Shown here: positions 18,066 through 28,085 of the stretch, in pieces
Position numbering within the stretch: the first letter of the stretch is position 1
How the letters are laid out: each line of letters begins with the position of its first letter
From: Bacillus marinisedimentorum
GTDB taxonomy: Bacteria > Bacillota > Bacilli > Bacillales > Bacillaceae_O
Assembly (NCBI RefSeq): GCF_001644195.2
Contig: NZ_LWBL02000030.1
Location: 94,317 to 158,316, forward strand
Direction of reading: 5' to 3'
DNA: 64,000 nt
Notes under the pieces: generated by a model
Database searches by the model: none
Told to the model about the DNA's origin: nothing
Seen by the model: the letters and a program-made list of their open reading frames with translations, nothing else
Position numbers and translations under genes: made by a program

Positions 18066-20681
18066 ATGGCCCAATATACGCCAATGTTACAGCAATATTT
18101 GAAAATAAAGGCACAGCATAAAGATGCCTTTTTATTTTTCCGTTTGGGTGACTTTTACGAAATGTTCTTCGATGACGCCACCGCGGCTTCACAGGAACTT
18201 GAAATTACGCTTACAAGCCGCGACGGAGGAGATGCGGGCCGCATCCCGATGTGCGGTGTGCCTTATCACTCAGCTGACAACTACATATCCCAGTTGATCA
18301 ATAAAGGGTACAAAGTGGCAATCTGCGAGCAGGTGGAAGACCCGAAACTGGCCAAAGGTGTCGTAAAACGGGAAGTCGTCCAGCTGATTACGCCTGGAAC
18401 AGTAATGAAGGAAAACATGATAGATGAAAAGGAAAATAACTATATAGCGGCTGTCTCAGCGGGCTCCGGAGGTGCTGCGGTCGCAATGTCAGACCTGACT
18501 ACCGGTGAAACCCTTACAACGACGACTACAGGATGGGAAGAAGCCCTTCAGGAAGTGTATTCAAGCGGTGCCCGGGAAGTGATTTTGGATGAGAATGCAC
18601 CGGCCGATGCTGTCAGCCTCTTCCGTGAGCGGTTGAACGCCACCTTAACGTTTACGGAAGATACAGCCATGCCGGCCCCGTTATCACGATTGGCCGCGGA
18701 TTCAAATGAACCCCTGCAGAATGAAGCGGTCGGAAAGCTGTTTACATATCTTGTGCAAACCCAGCGCCGCTCGCTTGATCATTTGCAGCCTGTCAAAACA
18801 TATGAGCTTTCGCAACATATGAAACTTGATATGTACTCCAGGCGCAACCTCGAATTGGTGGAGACGATCCGGACGAAAGGCCGTAAAGGGTCGCTGCTAT
18901 GGCTTCTTGATAAGACAGTGACAGCAATGGGCGGCCGAATGCTCAAGCAATGGATTGAGAGGCCGCTGCTGGACAGGCGGAAAATCGAAATGCGGCACGA
19001 AATGGTTGATACACTGCTTGGCCATTTCTTTGAACGGGAAGAGATTCGTGAGAAATTGAGGGAGGTATACGATCTTGAACGTCTGGCTGGCCGGGTCGCA
19101 TACGGCAATGTGAATGCACGCGACTTGATTCAGCTGCGGCGGTCCCTGGAACAGGTTCCCGCCATTTTGAAGCTCGCCGAAAGCCTGGAAAATGATTATG
19201 CCAGATCGCTGACCGCGAGTGCGGATCCATGCAGTGAGCTTACGGAACTCCTAAAGAAGGGCATCAAGGAGGATCCGCCGCTGTCCGTAAAGGAAGGCGG
19301 CATCATCGGTGACGGGTTCAATGAGGAATTGGATCAATACCGGGATGCAAGCAAAAACGGAAAGCGCTGGATTGCCGAACTTGAACAAAAAGAGCGGCAG
19401 AAGACAGGGATAAAATCTTTGAAAATAGGATACAACCGCGTATTCGGATATTATATCGAAGTGACCCGCGCCAATTTGAAGTATTTGCCCGAGGGCATGT
19501 ATGAACGCAAACAGACGCTGACTAATGCCGAGCGGTTCATAACGCCTGAATTAAAAGAGAAAGAAGCACTTATACTGGAAGCTGAAGAAAAAAGCGTATC
19601 GCTGGAGTATGATATTTTTCAGGAGATCCGCCAGGAAGTGAAGACGTATATTCCGAAACTCCAAGAGCTTGCCCGAATCATCAGTGAGCTGGATGTGCTT
19701 CAGTCCTTTGCTGTTGTCAGCGAGGAGTACCATTACGTACGTCCCGAGTTCAGCGAAAAAAGGCTGATACGGATAACGGAAGGCCGCCATCCCGTCGTTG
19801 AAAAGGTGATGGACACACAGGAATATGTGGCAAACGATTTACTGATGGAAGAGGGACGGGAGCAGCTGCTCATAACAGGACCTAATATGTCGGGGAAAAG
19901 TACATATATGCGGCAGCTTGCTTTAACGGCAATCCTGGCTCAAATCGGCTGTTTCGTTCCAGCAGAAACAGCGGTGCTGCCGCTTTTTGACCAGGTGTTC
20001 ACCAGGATAGGCGCTGCCGATGACCTTGTCAGCGGACAGAGCACTTTCATGGTTGAAATGCTTGAAGCGAAAAATGCATTAACGAATGCGACTGACAGAA
20101 GTTTGATCCTGCTTGATGAAATCGGCCGCGGGACTTCCACATATGACGGTATGGCGCTGGCGCAGGCTATTATCGAATACATTCATGATCACATTGGAGC
20201 GAAGACACTTTTTTCGACACATTATCATGAGTTGACAGCACTCGAACAGTCCCTTGCAAATCTGAAAAATGTCCATGTCAGTGCGATTGAAGAGGCAGGA
20301 AACGTCGTATTCCTCCATAAGGTTGAAGAAGGCTATGCCGACAAGAGCTACGGCATTCATGTCGCACAGCTGGCTGATTTGCCTGACAGGCTTATCACAA
20401 GGGCGCAGGAAATCCTGTCTGCCTTTGAACAGACACAACCGTCCAGCAAGGAAGCTGCACCGGCAAGGAATAATGACGAAGTTGCAGATACACTTTCAGC
20501 AGAACAGCAATTAAGTTTTTTCGCTGATGACAACAGGCCATCGGCGAAAAAATACAAACCGGCAAAAAGGGAGGAAAAGGTCCTGCAAACTCTGGAGGGA
20601 TTGAACATCCTGGAACTCACCCCCCTTGATGCAATGAATGAGCTGTACAGGCTTCAAAAAGAATTGAAATCGAAATCATGA
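18066..20681 (+). CDS. mutS: DNA mismatch repair protein MutS
   Basis: MutS recognises base mismatches and small loops. It has 871 residues. The N-terminal mismatch-binding motif is [10 protein letters not shown] with the Phe-x-Glu-like YEMF region near residue 35, followed by the connector, lever and clamp domains. The Walker A motif GPNMSGKST is near residue 605, and [14 protein letters not shown] gives Walker B and the ABC signature. The C-terminal tail from about residue 800 includes a QLSFF segment resembling the beta-clamp-binding motif. mutL follows, with its open frame overlapping the mutS stop. Confidence 0.98.
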   Translation: MAQYTPMLQQYLKIKAQHKDAFLFFRLGDFYEMFFDDATAASQELEITLTSRDGGDAGRIPMCGVPYHSADNYISQLINKGYKVAICEQVEDPKLAKGVVKREVVQLITPGTVMKENMIDEKENNYIAAVSAGSGGAAVAMSDLTTGETLTTTTTGWEEALQEVYSSGAREVILDENAPADAVSLFRERLNATLTFTEDTAMPAPLSRLAADSNEPLQNEAVGKLFTYLVQTQRRSLDHLQPVKTYELSQHMKLDMYSRRNLELVETIRTKGRKGSLLWLLDKTVTAMGGRMLKQWIERPLLDRRKIEMRHEMVDTLLGHFFEREEIREKLREVYDLERLAGRVAYGNVNARDLIQLRRSLEQVPAILKLAESLENDYARSLTASADPCSELTELLKKGIKEDPPLSVKEGGIIGDGFNEELDQYRDASKNGKRWIAELEQKERQKTGIKSLKIGYNRVFGYYIEVTRANLKYLPEGMYERKQTLTNAERFITPELKEKEALILEAEEKSVSLEYDIFQEIRQEVKTYIPKLQELARIISELDVLQSFAVVSEEYHYVRPEFSEKRLIRITEGRHPVVEKVMDTQEYVANDLLMEEGREQLLITGPNMSGKSTYMRQLALTAILAQIGCFVPAETAVLPLFDQVFTRIGAADDLVSGQSTFMVEMLEAKNALTNATDRSLILLDEIGRGTSTYDGMALAQAIIEYIHDHIGAKTLFSTHYHELTALEQSLANLKNVHVSAIEEAGNVVFLHKVEEGYADKSYGIHVAQLADLPDRLITRAQEILSAFEQTQPSSKEAAPARNNDEVADTLSAEQQLSFFADDNRPSAKKYKPAKREEKVLQTLEGLNILELTPLDAMNELYRLQKELKSKS

Positions 20682-20704
20682 CAGATAAGAAAGGGGTGGG
20701 ATCC

Positions 20705-22636
20705 TTGTCAAAAATTCAATTGATGGATGAGAACCTTTCGAACAAAATTGCTGCAGGGGAAGTGGTCGAGCGGCCCGCCTCAGTCGTGAAAGAGCTGCTT
20801 GAAAATGCTATTGATGCCGGAAGTACTCGAGTGGACATTGAAGTAGAAGAGGCAGGGCTGTCGAAAATCCGCATCGTTGATAACGGGGCGGGCATCGAAA
20901 AAGAGGATGTTCTTCTCGCGTTCGAACGGCATGCGACAAGTAAAATTAAAGATGAACACGATCTGTTCAGAATCCGGACACTCGGATTCCGCGGAGAGGC
21001 ACTTCCGAGTATCGCCTCCGTGTCCTCTGTCGATATGAAGACGTGTACAGGAGACGGCCCCGGCACCCATCTTGTCATCAGAGGCGGAACGGTCGACAAA
21101 CATGAGTCATCAGCCGGACGCAAAGGAACCGATATTACCGTCACTGACCTTTTCTATAACACGCCAGCCCGGCTTAAGTATATGAAAACAATCCATACAG
21201 AGCTTGGCAACATTTCCGATGTTGTCAACCGGATTGCGTTCTCTCATCCTGAAGTAGCCCTTAAGCTGACCCATAATGGTAAAAAGATGCTGCAGACGAC
21301 CGGCAACGGCGACCTCTTGCAGGTTGTTGCAGGGGTGTACGGGATTTCAGTGGCAAAAAAAATGGTGAAGATCGAATCTTCTTCACTTGATTTCAGGATC
21401 AGCGGGTATATCGCGCTTCCTGAAGTGACGCGGGCATCCAGAAATTACATTTCAACGCTGATCAATGGACGCTTCATTAAAAATTATCCGCTTGTCAAGG
21501 CGATACAAAGCGGTTATCATACGCTCCTTCCGATCGGCCGCTATCCGATCGTCTTATTGCATATAGAGATGGATCCGCTTCTGGTGGATGTAAATGTCCA
21601 TCCTGCAAAACTGGAGGTTAGGCTGAGTAAAGAAAAAGAGCTGAATGAGCTTGTGGAGTCCGCTATCAAGGACGTCATGAAGGATCAGCAGCTGATTCCT
21701 GATGTCCAGGCTTCAAGGAAGTATAAGGAAAAAGTAAACGAAGAACAGCAGCACTTTACTTTTGAACATCGTGACCAAAGCGGGAAAACAGAGAGATACC
21801 GAAACGAGGCAGGGGAAACGGCCGGATCTGAAGCGGATGAAAATCCGTATCGGAACGAACCTGATATCCTTGAAATGGCCACCGAAATTCTCAACGGGAA
21901 CAGCGGCCGCCTTTCTTCTGATACGCTCCATGTGTCTTTAAACGAAACAGAAAAGACCCAAACAGTTCATGAAGGCTCAGGTGCAACATCAATGGACGAG
22001 GATACAAAGAAAGAGCCAAGCAGCACTTTTTCCCGTTCAGGACAGGAAAAAAGCCGGGTGCCGGTCATGTATCCGATCGGCCAGATGCATGGAACCTACA
22101 TTCTTGCTCAGAATGAAAAAGGATTGTATATCATTGACCAGCATGCGGCCCAGGAACGGATAAACTATGAGTTTTTCCGCGAAAGGGTAGGCGAGATAAC
22201 AGATGAAGTGCAGGAAATGTTAGTGCCGCTCACCTTTGAATTCACAAGGGCAGAAGCGCTGAAAATCAATGAATATTCAGACAGTCTAAAAGAGGTCGGG
22301 GTGTTCCTGGAGCCGTTCGGGCCCCAGGGATATATCGTCCGCAGCCATCCGTCATGGTTTCCGAGTGGACATGAGCAGGAAACGATCGAAGATATGATCA
22401 GCCAGCTTTTGCACATGAATAAAGTTGATGTCAAGAAGCTCCGTGAAGAAGCGGCCATTATGATGTCATGCAAACGGGCGATAAAGGCAAACAGACATTT
22501 ACGGGATGATGAGATTTTTGCACTTCTGGAAACGCTGCGGAAATCCAGTGATCCATTTACATGTCCGCACGGAAGACCGATTATCATCCATTACTCAACT
22601 TATGAAATGGAAAAGATGTTCAAACGGGTCATGTAA
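20705..22636 (+). CDS. mutL: DNA mismatch repair endonuclease MutL
   Basis: MutL couples mismatch recognition to strand incision. The N-terminal GHKL ATPase motifs are intact ([45 protein letters not shown]). The C-terminal endonuclease domain has [12 protein letters not shown], which fits the DQHA(x)2E(x)4E metal motif, and CPHGRPIII near the end. A variable acidic linker separates them. TTG 20705 is chosen: it follows AAAGGGGTGG and gives [15 protein letters not shown], like known MutL proteins. ATG 20678, overlapping the mutS stop, is the alternative and would add nine residues. Confidence 0.96.
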   Translation: MSKIQLMDENLSNKIAAGEVVERPASVVKELLENAIDAGSTRVDIEVEEAGLSKIRIVDNGAGIEKEDVLLAFERHATSKIKDEHDLFRIRTLGFRGEALPSIASVSSVDMKTCTGDGPGTHLVIRGGTVDKHESSAGRKGTDITVTDLFYNTPARLKYMKTIHTELGNISDVVNRIAFSHPEVALKLTHNGKKMLQTTGNGDLLQVVAGVYGISVAKKMVKIESSSLDFRISGYIALPEVTRASRNYISTLINGRFIKNYPLVKAIQSGYHTLLPIGRYPIVLLHIEMDPLLVDVNVHPAKLEVRLSKEKELNELVESAIKDVMKDQQLIPDVQASRKYKEKVNEEQQHFTFEHRDQSGKTERYRNEAGETAGSEADENPYRNEPDILEMATEILNGNSGRLSSDTLHVSLNETEKTQTVHEGSGATSMDEDTKKEPSSTFSRSGQEKSRVPVMYPIGQMHGTYILAQNEKGLYIIDQHAAQERINYEFFRERVGEITDEVQEMLVPLTFEFTRAEALKINEYSDSLKEVGVFLEPFGPQGYIVRSHPSWFPSGHEQETIEDMISQLLHMNKVDVKKLREEAAIMMSCKRAIKANRHLRDDEIFALLETLRKSSDPFTCPHGRPIIIHYSTYEMEKMFKRVM

Positions 22637-22715
22637 CGGTTCTGATTGTCATAACGTTGATTTTCATTCGAATGCATGTATGAAAAGTTGAAAAAAAGCC
22701 AAGAATTGTGAAGTG

Positions 22716-23669
22716 ATGAAAATGAGAGAAAAAGTGGTTGCTATCATTGGGCCGACAGCAGTCGGAAAAACGAGACTGTCCATCGAAACTTCGCTTGCAT
22801 TCAACGGTGAAGTTATCAGCGGCGATTCCATGCAAGTCTATAAAGGATTGGACATTGGCACGGCAAAGGTAATAAGAGATGAAATGAAAGGTGTTCCCCA
22901 TCATTTAATTGATATAAAAGAACCGGCCGAACCTTTTTCTGCAGCTGAGTTTCAGGAAGAAGTCACAGGACTCATTTCCACCATCAACAACAGAGGGAGG
23001 CTCCCCGTACTTGCCGGAGGTACCGGCCTGTATATCCAGGCTGTTCTTTTTGGTTATCAATTTGCTGATGCGGTTTCGGATGAAGTTTACAGAAAGGAGC
23101 TTGAACAGAAGGCGGAAGCGGAAGGACCCGAGTCAATCCATAAGGAACTTGCCGCAGTCGATCCTGACAGCGCAGGCAGAATTCATCCCAACAATTTACG
23201 CAGGGTGATAAGGGCTCTTGAAATCCACAGGACAACGGGAAAAACGATGACCGAGTACCACATGGAGCAAACAAATGAATCTCCATATGATTATGTGCTC
23301 ATCGGCCTGGAAATGGACAGGGGAGTACTGTACCGGCGCATCAACGAGCGTGTTGACCTCATGATTGAGCAGGGGCTTTTTGCTGAAGTGAAGCGCTTAT
23401 ACGACAGCGGGTTGCGTGATGCACAATCTGTACAGGCTATCGGATATAAGGAGATATTCGACTACTTTGACGGGAAGGCAGGATATGAAGAGGCAATTGA
23501 AAACTTGAAACAGAATTCCCGCCGCTATGCAAAGCGGCAATTCACCTGGTTCCGTAATAAAATGGATGTGGAATGGTTCGACATGACACCGGTGGCAGAG
23601 GGGAACGCTCCATTTGATGAAGTTAAAAACGAAATTTTTGAATATATTGCAGGAAAGCTGAATGTTTGA
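22716..23669 (+). CDS. miaA: tRNA dimethylallyltransferase MiaA
   Basis: MiaA transfers the dimethylallyl group to A37 of tRNAs reading UNN codons, providing the substrate for MiaB. About 317 residues. The P-loop GPTAVGKT lies at the start, ISGDSMQVYKGLDIGTAK follows, then HHLIDI, GGTGLY and RRYAKRQFTWFRNK near the C-terminus. The start is uncertain among GTG 22713, ATG 22716 and ATG 22722, because only a weak GAAGTG precedes them. It lies between mutL and hfq. Confidence 0.96.
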   Translation: MKMREKVVAIIGPTAVGKTRLSIETSLAFNGEVISGDSMQVYKGLDIGTAKVIRDEMKGVPHHLIDIKEPAEPFSAAEFQEEVTGLISTINNRGRLPVLAGGTGLYIQAVLFGYQFADAVSDEVYRKELEQKAEAEGPESIHKELAAVDPDSAGRIHPNNLRRVIRALEIHRTTGKTMTEYHMEQTNESPYDYVLIGLEMDRGVLYRRINERVDLMIEQGLFAEVKRLYDSGLRDAQSVQAIGYKEIFDYFDGKAGYEEAIENLKQNSRRYAKRQFTWFRNKMDVEWFDMTPVAEGNAPFDEVKNEIFEYIAGKLNV

Positions 23670-23712
23670 GCGAATAAAACAAGAGTAGAGATCAATAAAG
23701 GGGGACCCGGTA

Positions 23713-23940
23713 ATGAAACAAGCGATCAACATTCAAGACCAATTTTTAAACCAATTGCGAAAAGACAATACACTGATTACAGTATATCTGCTCAACGGTT
23801 TTCAGCTGAGAGGAGTTGTTAAGAGCTTCGACAACTTCACTGTATTACTGGATTCCGAAGGGAAACAGCAATTGATTTATAAACATGCCATATCGACATT
23901 CGCACCGCAAAAAAATGTCCAGCTCGACCTTGAAGGATAG
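23713..23940 (+). CDS. hfq: RNA chaperone Hfq
   Basis: A 75-residue Sm-like protein that forms hexamers and binds small RNAs and poly(A)-like tracts. The Sm1 motif ([19 protein letters not shown]) and the Sm2 motif (YKHAISTF) are intact. The start follows AAAGGGGGA. It stands directly after miaA, the order found across bacteria, and ends in a terminator. Confidence 0.97.
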   Translation: MKQAINIQDQFLNQLRKDNTLITVYLLNGFQLRGVVKSFDNFTVLLDSEGKQQLIYKHAISTFAPQKNVQLDLEG

Positions 23941-23955
23941 ATTCCGGCTGATTCA

Positions 23956-23980
23956 CCCGCTGCATTCGCAGCGGGTTTTT
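23956..23980 (+). terminator. Terminator of hfq (between convergent genes)
   Basis: CCCGCTGC (23956-23963), ATTC loop, GCAGCGGG (23968-23975) and T5. Confidence 0.9.
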
Positions 23981-23992
23981 GCGTTATCCCGA

Positions 23993-24994
23993 TCACTTTC
24001 CGCCGCCGGCCAATTCCAGTTCATCCTCATATTGATGAAGAAAGGTTTGATAGCGTCGCAATGATACGGGGGTTTTAAAGCCGAATGTGTCCATTATTTT
24101 TTCTTCAGGCCAGCCGAGCAGCAGCTTTGTTAAAACCGCACTGTTTCTCATGTGCTGTGCAGAAAGACCTTTTCTTAGCTCCGCCCGTTTCACCTCTTCC
24201 CTTATCATTTTCTGAATCGCAATTTCCGTCAGTCCTTTCGGCTGTTCAGTTTCATATACCCACCTGTATGTCAGCCTCTGGAAGTCAAAGGCGGCAAACA
24301 GGGGATCGTGACTTTTGTAACGGGGACGGACAGGATCCGGCACCTGTTTGATGTATTTATAAATTTGCTTTTTCACATCAGTGGAAATCGGAATTCTGCG
24401 AGACCTGCTCGAAACGGAAGGGATAAACAGTGTATTGTCTTCAAAATGCATATCTTTCATTTTCAAGCTTGCAAGCTCGTGCAGTGTCAAGCCATACTCC
24501 ATCAATAAGTAAAAAATGGACAGGTTCCGGTCGATAAGCAAGTGCCGTCCCTTCAACTGGTTTTCTGTCAGACCTTTATTGCCGGGAACAACAGCCAGGA
24601 GGATATCTTTTTCCTTCCCCGTCATAAAATCTGATGGAATGAGAGCACGCGGAGTTCCGGGTGCAATCGTCATGTTTTCCATCGGATTTTCATATATGGC
24701 TCCTTTTGCGGCCTGGAAACGGTACAGCTGTTTGAGGACGGTCAAAATTCTGTTCACCGTCGAACTGGTATAATGCCGCTCATCGATCAGATGAGCAAAA
24801 AAATCATCCAGGTCTGCTCCCGTGAGATTTTGCCATTTGTCGATCGAAGTATCATTGTATTTCTTTTTCATCCACCGGAAAAAATCCTCAAGATCATATG
24901 TGTATCGCTTGATTGTTGATGGCTGCCGGTTTTTTAAAACTAATCCATCAAGGTAATCGGCAGCATAATCAGGCAGGGGATGTGTTTCTTCCAT
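23993..24994 (-). CDS. Tyrosine recombinase-like protein with degenerate active site
   Basis: About 333 residues with the architecture of a XerC/D-type recombinase: an N-terminal SAM-like DNA-binding domain (TIKRYTYDLEDFFRWM) and a C-terminal catalytic-like domain. The active site is altered. The usual GLRxSEL motif reads GLTLHEL, so the first Arg is Thr. The HxLRH motif reads QHMRNS, and the LGH motif reads FGF. The second Arg and the Tyr (LRRYQTF) remain. It is probably not a normal recombinase and may be a DNA-binding relative, but this is inference. GGAGGTGG precedes two in-tandem ATGs at 24997 and 24994. It is convergent with hfq and divergent from spoVK. Confidence 0.75.
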   Translation of the reverse strand: MEETHPLPDYAADYLDGLVLKNRQPSTIKRYTYDLEDFFRWMKKKYNDTSIDKWQNLTGADLDDFFAHLIDERHYTSSTVNRILTVLKQLYRFQAAKGAIYENPMENMTIAPGTPRALIPSDFMTGKEKDILLAVVPGNKGLTENQLKGRHLLIDRNLSIFYLLMEYGLTLHELASLKMKDMHFEDNTLFIPSVSSRSRRIPISTDVKKQIYKYIKQVPDPVRPRYKSHDPLFAAFDFQRLTYRWVYETEQPKGLTEIAIQKMIREEVKRAELRKGLSAQHMRNSAVLTKLLLGWPEEKIMDTFGFKTPVSLRRYQTFLHQYEDELELAGGGK

Positions 24995-25136
24995 CATGCC
25001 ACCTCCGCTTTTATCCTATTATATCAAATTAGGCGCCGGCTGCTACATGCGGTGATATTGCTTGGGAAAGCGCAAGAAGTGACACAGTTGTATATGCAGG
25101 GGAAAAATCTTCCTTGTTTGGCGTTATGGGCCTTTG

Positions 25137-25166
25137 TCACACATTGGGCGTTTGTGCGTATACTGT
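25137..25166 (+). promoter_or_regulatory. Candidate sigma-E promoter of spoVK
   Basis: TCACACA (25137-25143) and TATACTGT (25159-25166) with a 15-bp spacer resemble the sigma-E elements kmATATT and CATACAnT. The -10 matches at ATAC and the final T. spoVK is a mother-cell gene in B. subtilis. Confidence 0.45.
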
Positions 25167-25189
25167 TTTTGAATGCGAGGTGATGAGTT

Positions 25190-26140
25190 CTGGAACAGCC
25201 AGTCACTTTAAAGCAGAACGGACAAATCAACATCGTGCTTGATCGGAGCAATTCAGGACCGAAACCGAAAAAGCATCCGGCTGCCATGGCGGTACCCGTG
25301 CGAAAACCCGCCCCTGCCCCAGAACCGCTGAAACGGATAGAGGAAAAGCTGGATGGGCTCGTGGGACTAAGTGAAATGAAAACGAATGTAAAAGAAATCT
25401 ATGCCTGGTTAAATATGTGTCAAAAACGGGAAGCACTCGGATTGAAAACGGGCAGGCAGTCGATGCATATGCTGTTCAAAGGGAATCCGGGAACAGGGAA
25501 AACAACGGTGGCGCGGCTCCTGGCCGAATTATTTGCTGAACTGAATGTTCTGTCCAAGGGGCATCTGATTGAAGCGGAAAGAGCCGATCTTGTCGGTGAA
25601 TACATCGGGCACACCGCCCAAAAGACAAGGGATCTCGTGAAAAAAGCACAGGGCGGCATCCTTTTTATCGATGAAGCATATTCACTTGCACGCGGCGGTG
25701 AAAAAGATTTTGGCAAAGAAGCGATAGATACGCTCGTCAAATCGATGGAAGATCATAAAGATACGTTCATACTAATCCTTGCGGGTTATTCGAATGAGAT
25801 GGAACATTTTTTGTCGCTGAATCCGGGCTTGCCCTCCAGGTTCCCGATCGTCATTGACTTCCCTGATTATACAGTGAGCCAGCTGTTGGAGATTGCAGGA
25901 AAGATGATGGAAGAAAGGCAATATGTATTTTCCGGGGAGGCGGAGCACAAACTAAAGGAGCATTTGAAACAGCTTCAAGTCGGAGCAGCGGGTGAAGCAT
26001 TCTCCAATGCCAGGTATATCCGAAATATCATAGAAAAATCGATACGCGCCCATGCGATGCGCTTATTAATGGATGAACAGGCAGATAAGACGGAGTTGAT
26101 GACTGTGAGAAGCCATGATTTGCGGCTGCCGGCAAAATGA
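25190..26140 (+). CDS. spoVK: Stage V sporulation protein K (AAA ATPase)
   Basis: An AAA+ (CbxX/CfqX-type) ATPase needed for spore maturation. The Walker A motif GNPGTGKTTVARLL and Walker B ILFIDEAYSL are intact, with long near-identity to SpoVK such as LSKGHLIEAERADLVGEYIG. Homology to the B. subtilis N-terminus (LExxVTxKxNGQINI) continues upstream of the first standard in-frame start, GTG 25235, back to CTG 25190. That codon lies 5 nt after AGGTGAT. The frame is closed at 25184. I therefore place the start at CTG 25190 (316 residues); GTG 25235 is the conservative choice. Confidence 0.9.
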   Translation: MEQPVTLKQNGQINIVLDRSNSGPKPKKHPAAMAVPVRKPAPAPEPLKRIEEKLDGLVGLSEMKTNVKEIYAWLNMCQKREALGLKTGRQSMHMLFKGNPGTGKTTVARLLAELFAELNVLSKGHLIEAERADLVGEYIGHTAQKTRDLVKKAQGGILFIDEAYSLARGGEKDFGKEAIDTLVKSMEDHKDTFILILAGYSNEMEHFLSLNPGLPSRFPIVIDFPDYTVSQLLEIAGKMMEERQYVFSGEAEHKLKEHLKQLQVGAAGEAFSNARYIRNIIEKSIRAHAMRLLMDEQADKTELMTVRSHDLRLPAK

Positions 26141-26248
26141 AACCGTCATTTATTGTAGACCGAATTTTTTGACAGTATACCGTCTGTTTTGTATCATACC
26201 AGTGAGGGTAAAAATAAACGTAACAAATATAAAACAGGAGGGAAGCCA

Positions 26249-26632
26249 ATGTTCCATTACACAGTTGAAACAGACAAAAGCATGGACCAGGCAATTGAAT
26301 CGCTAGAAGGGGCACTTCAGGAAGTGAAATTCGGTGTTCTCTGGCAGTTTGACATTAAGGAAAAATTGAATGCAAAAGGCCTTGACTTCCAGCAGCCATA
26401 CAAGGTTCTTGAAGTTTGCAACCCGTTTGAGGCGAATCGTGTCCTTCAGGAAAATCACATGGTCGGCTATTTTTTACCTTGTAAAATCGTCGTTTACGAG
26501 GAAGGCGGCACGACAAAAATCGGTTTGCCGAAGCCTACTGCCATGATCAGCATGGTGGATGACGGCAATTTGAAAGGAATCGCTGAAGAAATTGAAGCGA
26601 CACTTATTGACGTTCTTGATAAGGTGAAGTAA
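26249..26632 (+). CDS. DUF302 domain protein
   Basis: A 127-residue protein covering one DUF302 domain: MFHYTVETDKSMDQAIESLE, then FGVLWQFDIKEKLNAKG, the conserved EVCNPFEANRVL segment and a FLPCKIVVYEE strand. The family has a small alpha/beta fold related to BPD-like domains, and its function is not established. The ATG at 26249 follows AACAGGAGGG. It stands alone between spoVK and the decayed insertion element. Confidence 0.88.
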   Translation: MFHYTVETDKSMDQAIESLEGALQEVKFGVLWQFDIKEKLNAKGLDFQQPYKVLEVCNPFEANRVLQENHMVGYFLPCKIVVYEEGGTTKIGLPKPTAMISMVDDGNLKGIAEEIEATLIDVLDKVK

Positions 26633-26759
26633 TTTAAAAACTCCGGCCGAAGCTAAATAGTTCCGATACTGTGGAGAAAATCTAAATTAACATGTTAAAT
26701 GACATGCAAAAACACACTACTTTTAGCACCATAATTAACAGTACAAATAGCAAACAAAA

Positions 26760-26795
26760 GACGCTTGGATTTTTATTTTCCAAGCGTCCTTTTTA
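26760..26795 (+). terminator. Hairpin terminator in the IS remnant
   Basis: GACGCTTGGA (26760-26769) pairs with TCCAAGCGTC (26779-26788), followed by CTTTTTAT. It could end DUF302 transcription. Confidence 0.75.
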
Positions 26796-26884
26796 TATTC
26801 TTTTATTCAATTAAAGCCCCCGTTTGTTGAATAAGGTCCAACTTCAGTATGCTTTCACATACTTTTTTGCAATGTGATGGTACC

Positions 26885-27079
26885 TGTTGATTTCCGCTGC
26901 AGGGGGTTCGCTTTCACCCAAGGGCACAAGGGCGACATCTGTTCCTGCTTCCCTCCGGTCGCACTCACAGTGTCTTCTTTGCCGCGGGGCGGGCGCTGAG
27001 CCTCCTCGCTTACGCTGCGGGGTCTCAGCTGTCCCGCTACTCCCGCTGGAGTCTCATCCCCTTCCGCTCCAATCAACTG
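26885..27079 (-). repeat. Dispersed GC-rich repeat, family B, long form
   Basis: Runs from TGTTGATTTCCGCTGCAGG to CTTCCGCTCCAATCAACT, with ends that are roughly complementary. It contains a module CACAAGGGCGACATCTGTTC to GTCGCACTCACAGTGTCTTC that is shared with 62131-62330. It has no coding function that I can see. Similar elements are common in Bacillus-related genomes. Confidence 0.85.
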
Positions 27080-27465
27080 GTGAATGAGCAACGTTTCCAA
27101 GCCACATCGTAATAAATTGAAATACTTAAAAAGAGAAACAGCGCTGGAATGAAGATAACGCGACATGGTTGGCAGTATCAACATTCCTGCATATCGTTTG
27201 TTTCGCTTTGCTGAAATCGCCTGTTACACCATCAAAGGCAACGAATGGTTGAAAAGCAACCGTTTCATAGCGGATATCGTATACCGATCCTTCTTGCCTC
27301 GCGTTGGTACCAGAGTAGATGGGATATAATTATAATGATCTAAACTCCTCTGACTTGAGGCACTTTTATCATCTATCGCTTGGCTTGTACGATATGATCG
27401 CTTGATAGATGCTTGATCAAAACGTTCATTAAAATGGGATTGGAATGTTTGGCCTGGCAACTAAG

Positions 27466-27587
27466 TGGATTGGAGTGGAAGGCATGAGACTCCTGCGGGA
27501 CTAGCGAACAGGAAAGACCCCGCAGCGCAGCGAGGAGGCTTGCCGGACGCCCCGCGGAAAGCGAATGCCTGCAACGGAAAGGAACGG
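27466..27587 (+). repeat. Dispersed GC-rich repeat, family B, short form
   Basis: Runs from GTGGATTGGAGTGGAAGGCA through GAGACTCCTGCGGGA and GACCCCGCAG to GCAACGGAAAGGAACGG. It lacks the extra module of the copies at 26885 and 62131 and lies inside the transposase remnant in the opposite orientation to both. Confidence 0.85.
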
Positions 27588-27850
27588 ACAAACTTCAGGA
27601 ATGTCATTTTCCTTCTTCCACTATCCTGCCCGTTAATTGTATTTTTCCACAAACTCTACATTTACTTTAACATAAAATAACAATTACCCTCTTGGTTTTA
27701 AAAAAATAAGCATCGCAAATAACATACCAATTCACATAGGAAAAAGTACATTGACAACAGCTATTGACATTATATTATTTGGGGTGTGATTTTGTATGCT
27801 AATTCGAGCGTCAATCTCCAATAATCGTTGATATACAAGGAAAAAAGAAT

Positions 27851-27904
27851 AGACCAAATCATATGTGATTTGGTCTGCTAATTGGTCTGCTAATTGGTCT
27901 GCTA
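27851..27904. repeat. Perfect palindrome followed by a 12-bp tandem repeat
   Basis: AGACCAAATCA-TATG-TGATTTGGTCT (27851-27876) is a perfect 11-bp inverted repeat. Its right arm runs into about three copies of ATTGGTCTGCTA (27869-27904). Read on the minus strand, the tandem copies give repeated ADQL in the transposase remnant, so they may be in-frame slippage duplications. Confidence 0.7.
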
Positions 27905-27963
27905 TTTCGTATGTTTCTCCACCCAAACGGAACTACTTAGGCCGAAGCGCCGGAGTTTTTTCA

Positions 27964-28071
27964 TTGTTAAGGAAATTATATAAGCGTTGTGGATAAAAAG
28001 CCAGGAGGGAATCATCCAGCACCAGGCGCCAGCGGCTATCGTCATAAGCGGGCGCCTTGCGCATTTGTTCC
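27964..28071. repeat. Dispersed intergenic repeat, family A, short form
   Basis: AAGGAAATTATATAAGCGTT, GTGGATAAAAAGCCAGGAGG, core CAGCGGCTATCGTCATAAGC and end GCGCCTTGCGCATTTGTTC. It is shorter than the copies at 3973 and 11768. Confidence 0.85.
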
Positions 28072-28085
28072 GGTCTGTCACACTA

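Larger units (their letters stand above)
27100..27926 (-). pseudogene. IS1380-family transposase remnant
   Basis: Reading the minus strand gives separated pieces like an IS1380 transposase. EIADQLADQLADQITYDLVY resembles the DDAADQLTxDPVF region. SHFNERFDQASIK resembles the SRFxxRFDxxSI region. In a different frame, RYETVAFQPFVAFDGVTGDF with SKAK resembles the conserved HYGTxGFHPLVAFDGxTGDFLKAK region. Frameshifts, stops and the inserted repeat at 27466-27587 break the gene, so no functional transposase is expected. Confidence 0.6.
26636..27960. mobile_element. Decayed IS1380-type insertion element with inverted ends
   Basis: The left side begins AAAAACTCCGGCCGAAGCTA and ATAGTTCCGATA. The reverse complement of the right side (27925-27960) reads AAAAAACTCCGGCGCTTCGG followed by CCTAAGTAGTTCCG, so the block has inverted ends. 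A broken IS1380-like transposase lies inside on the minus strand. Two copies of the family B repeat (26885-27079 and 27466-27587) lie inside the block in opposite orientation. This explains the 1.45-kb gap without an intact gene. Confidence 0.6.
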
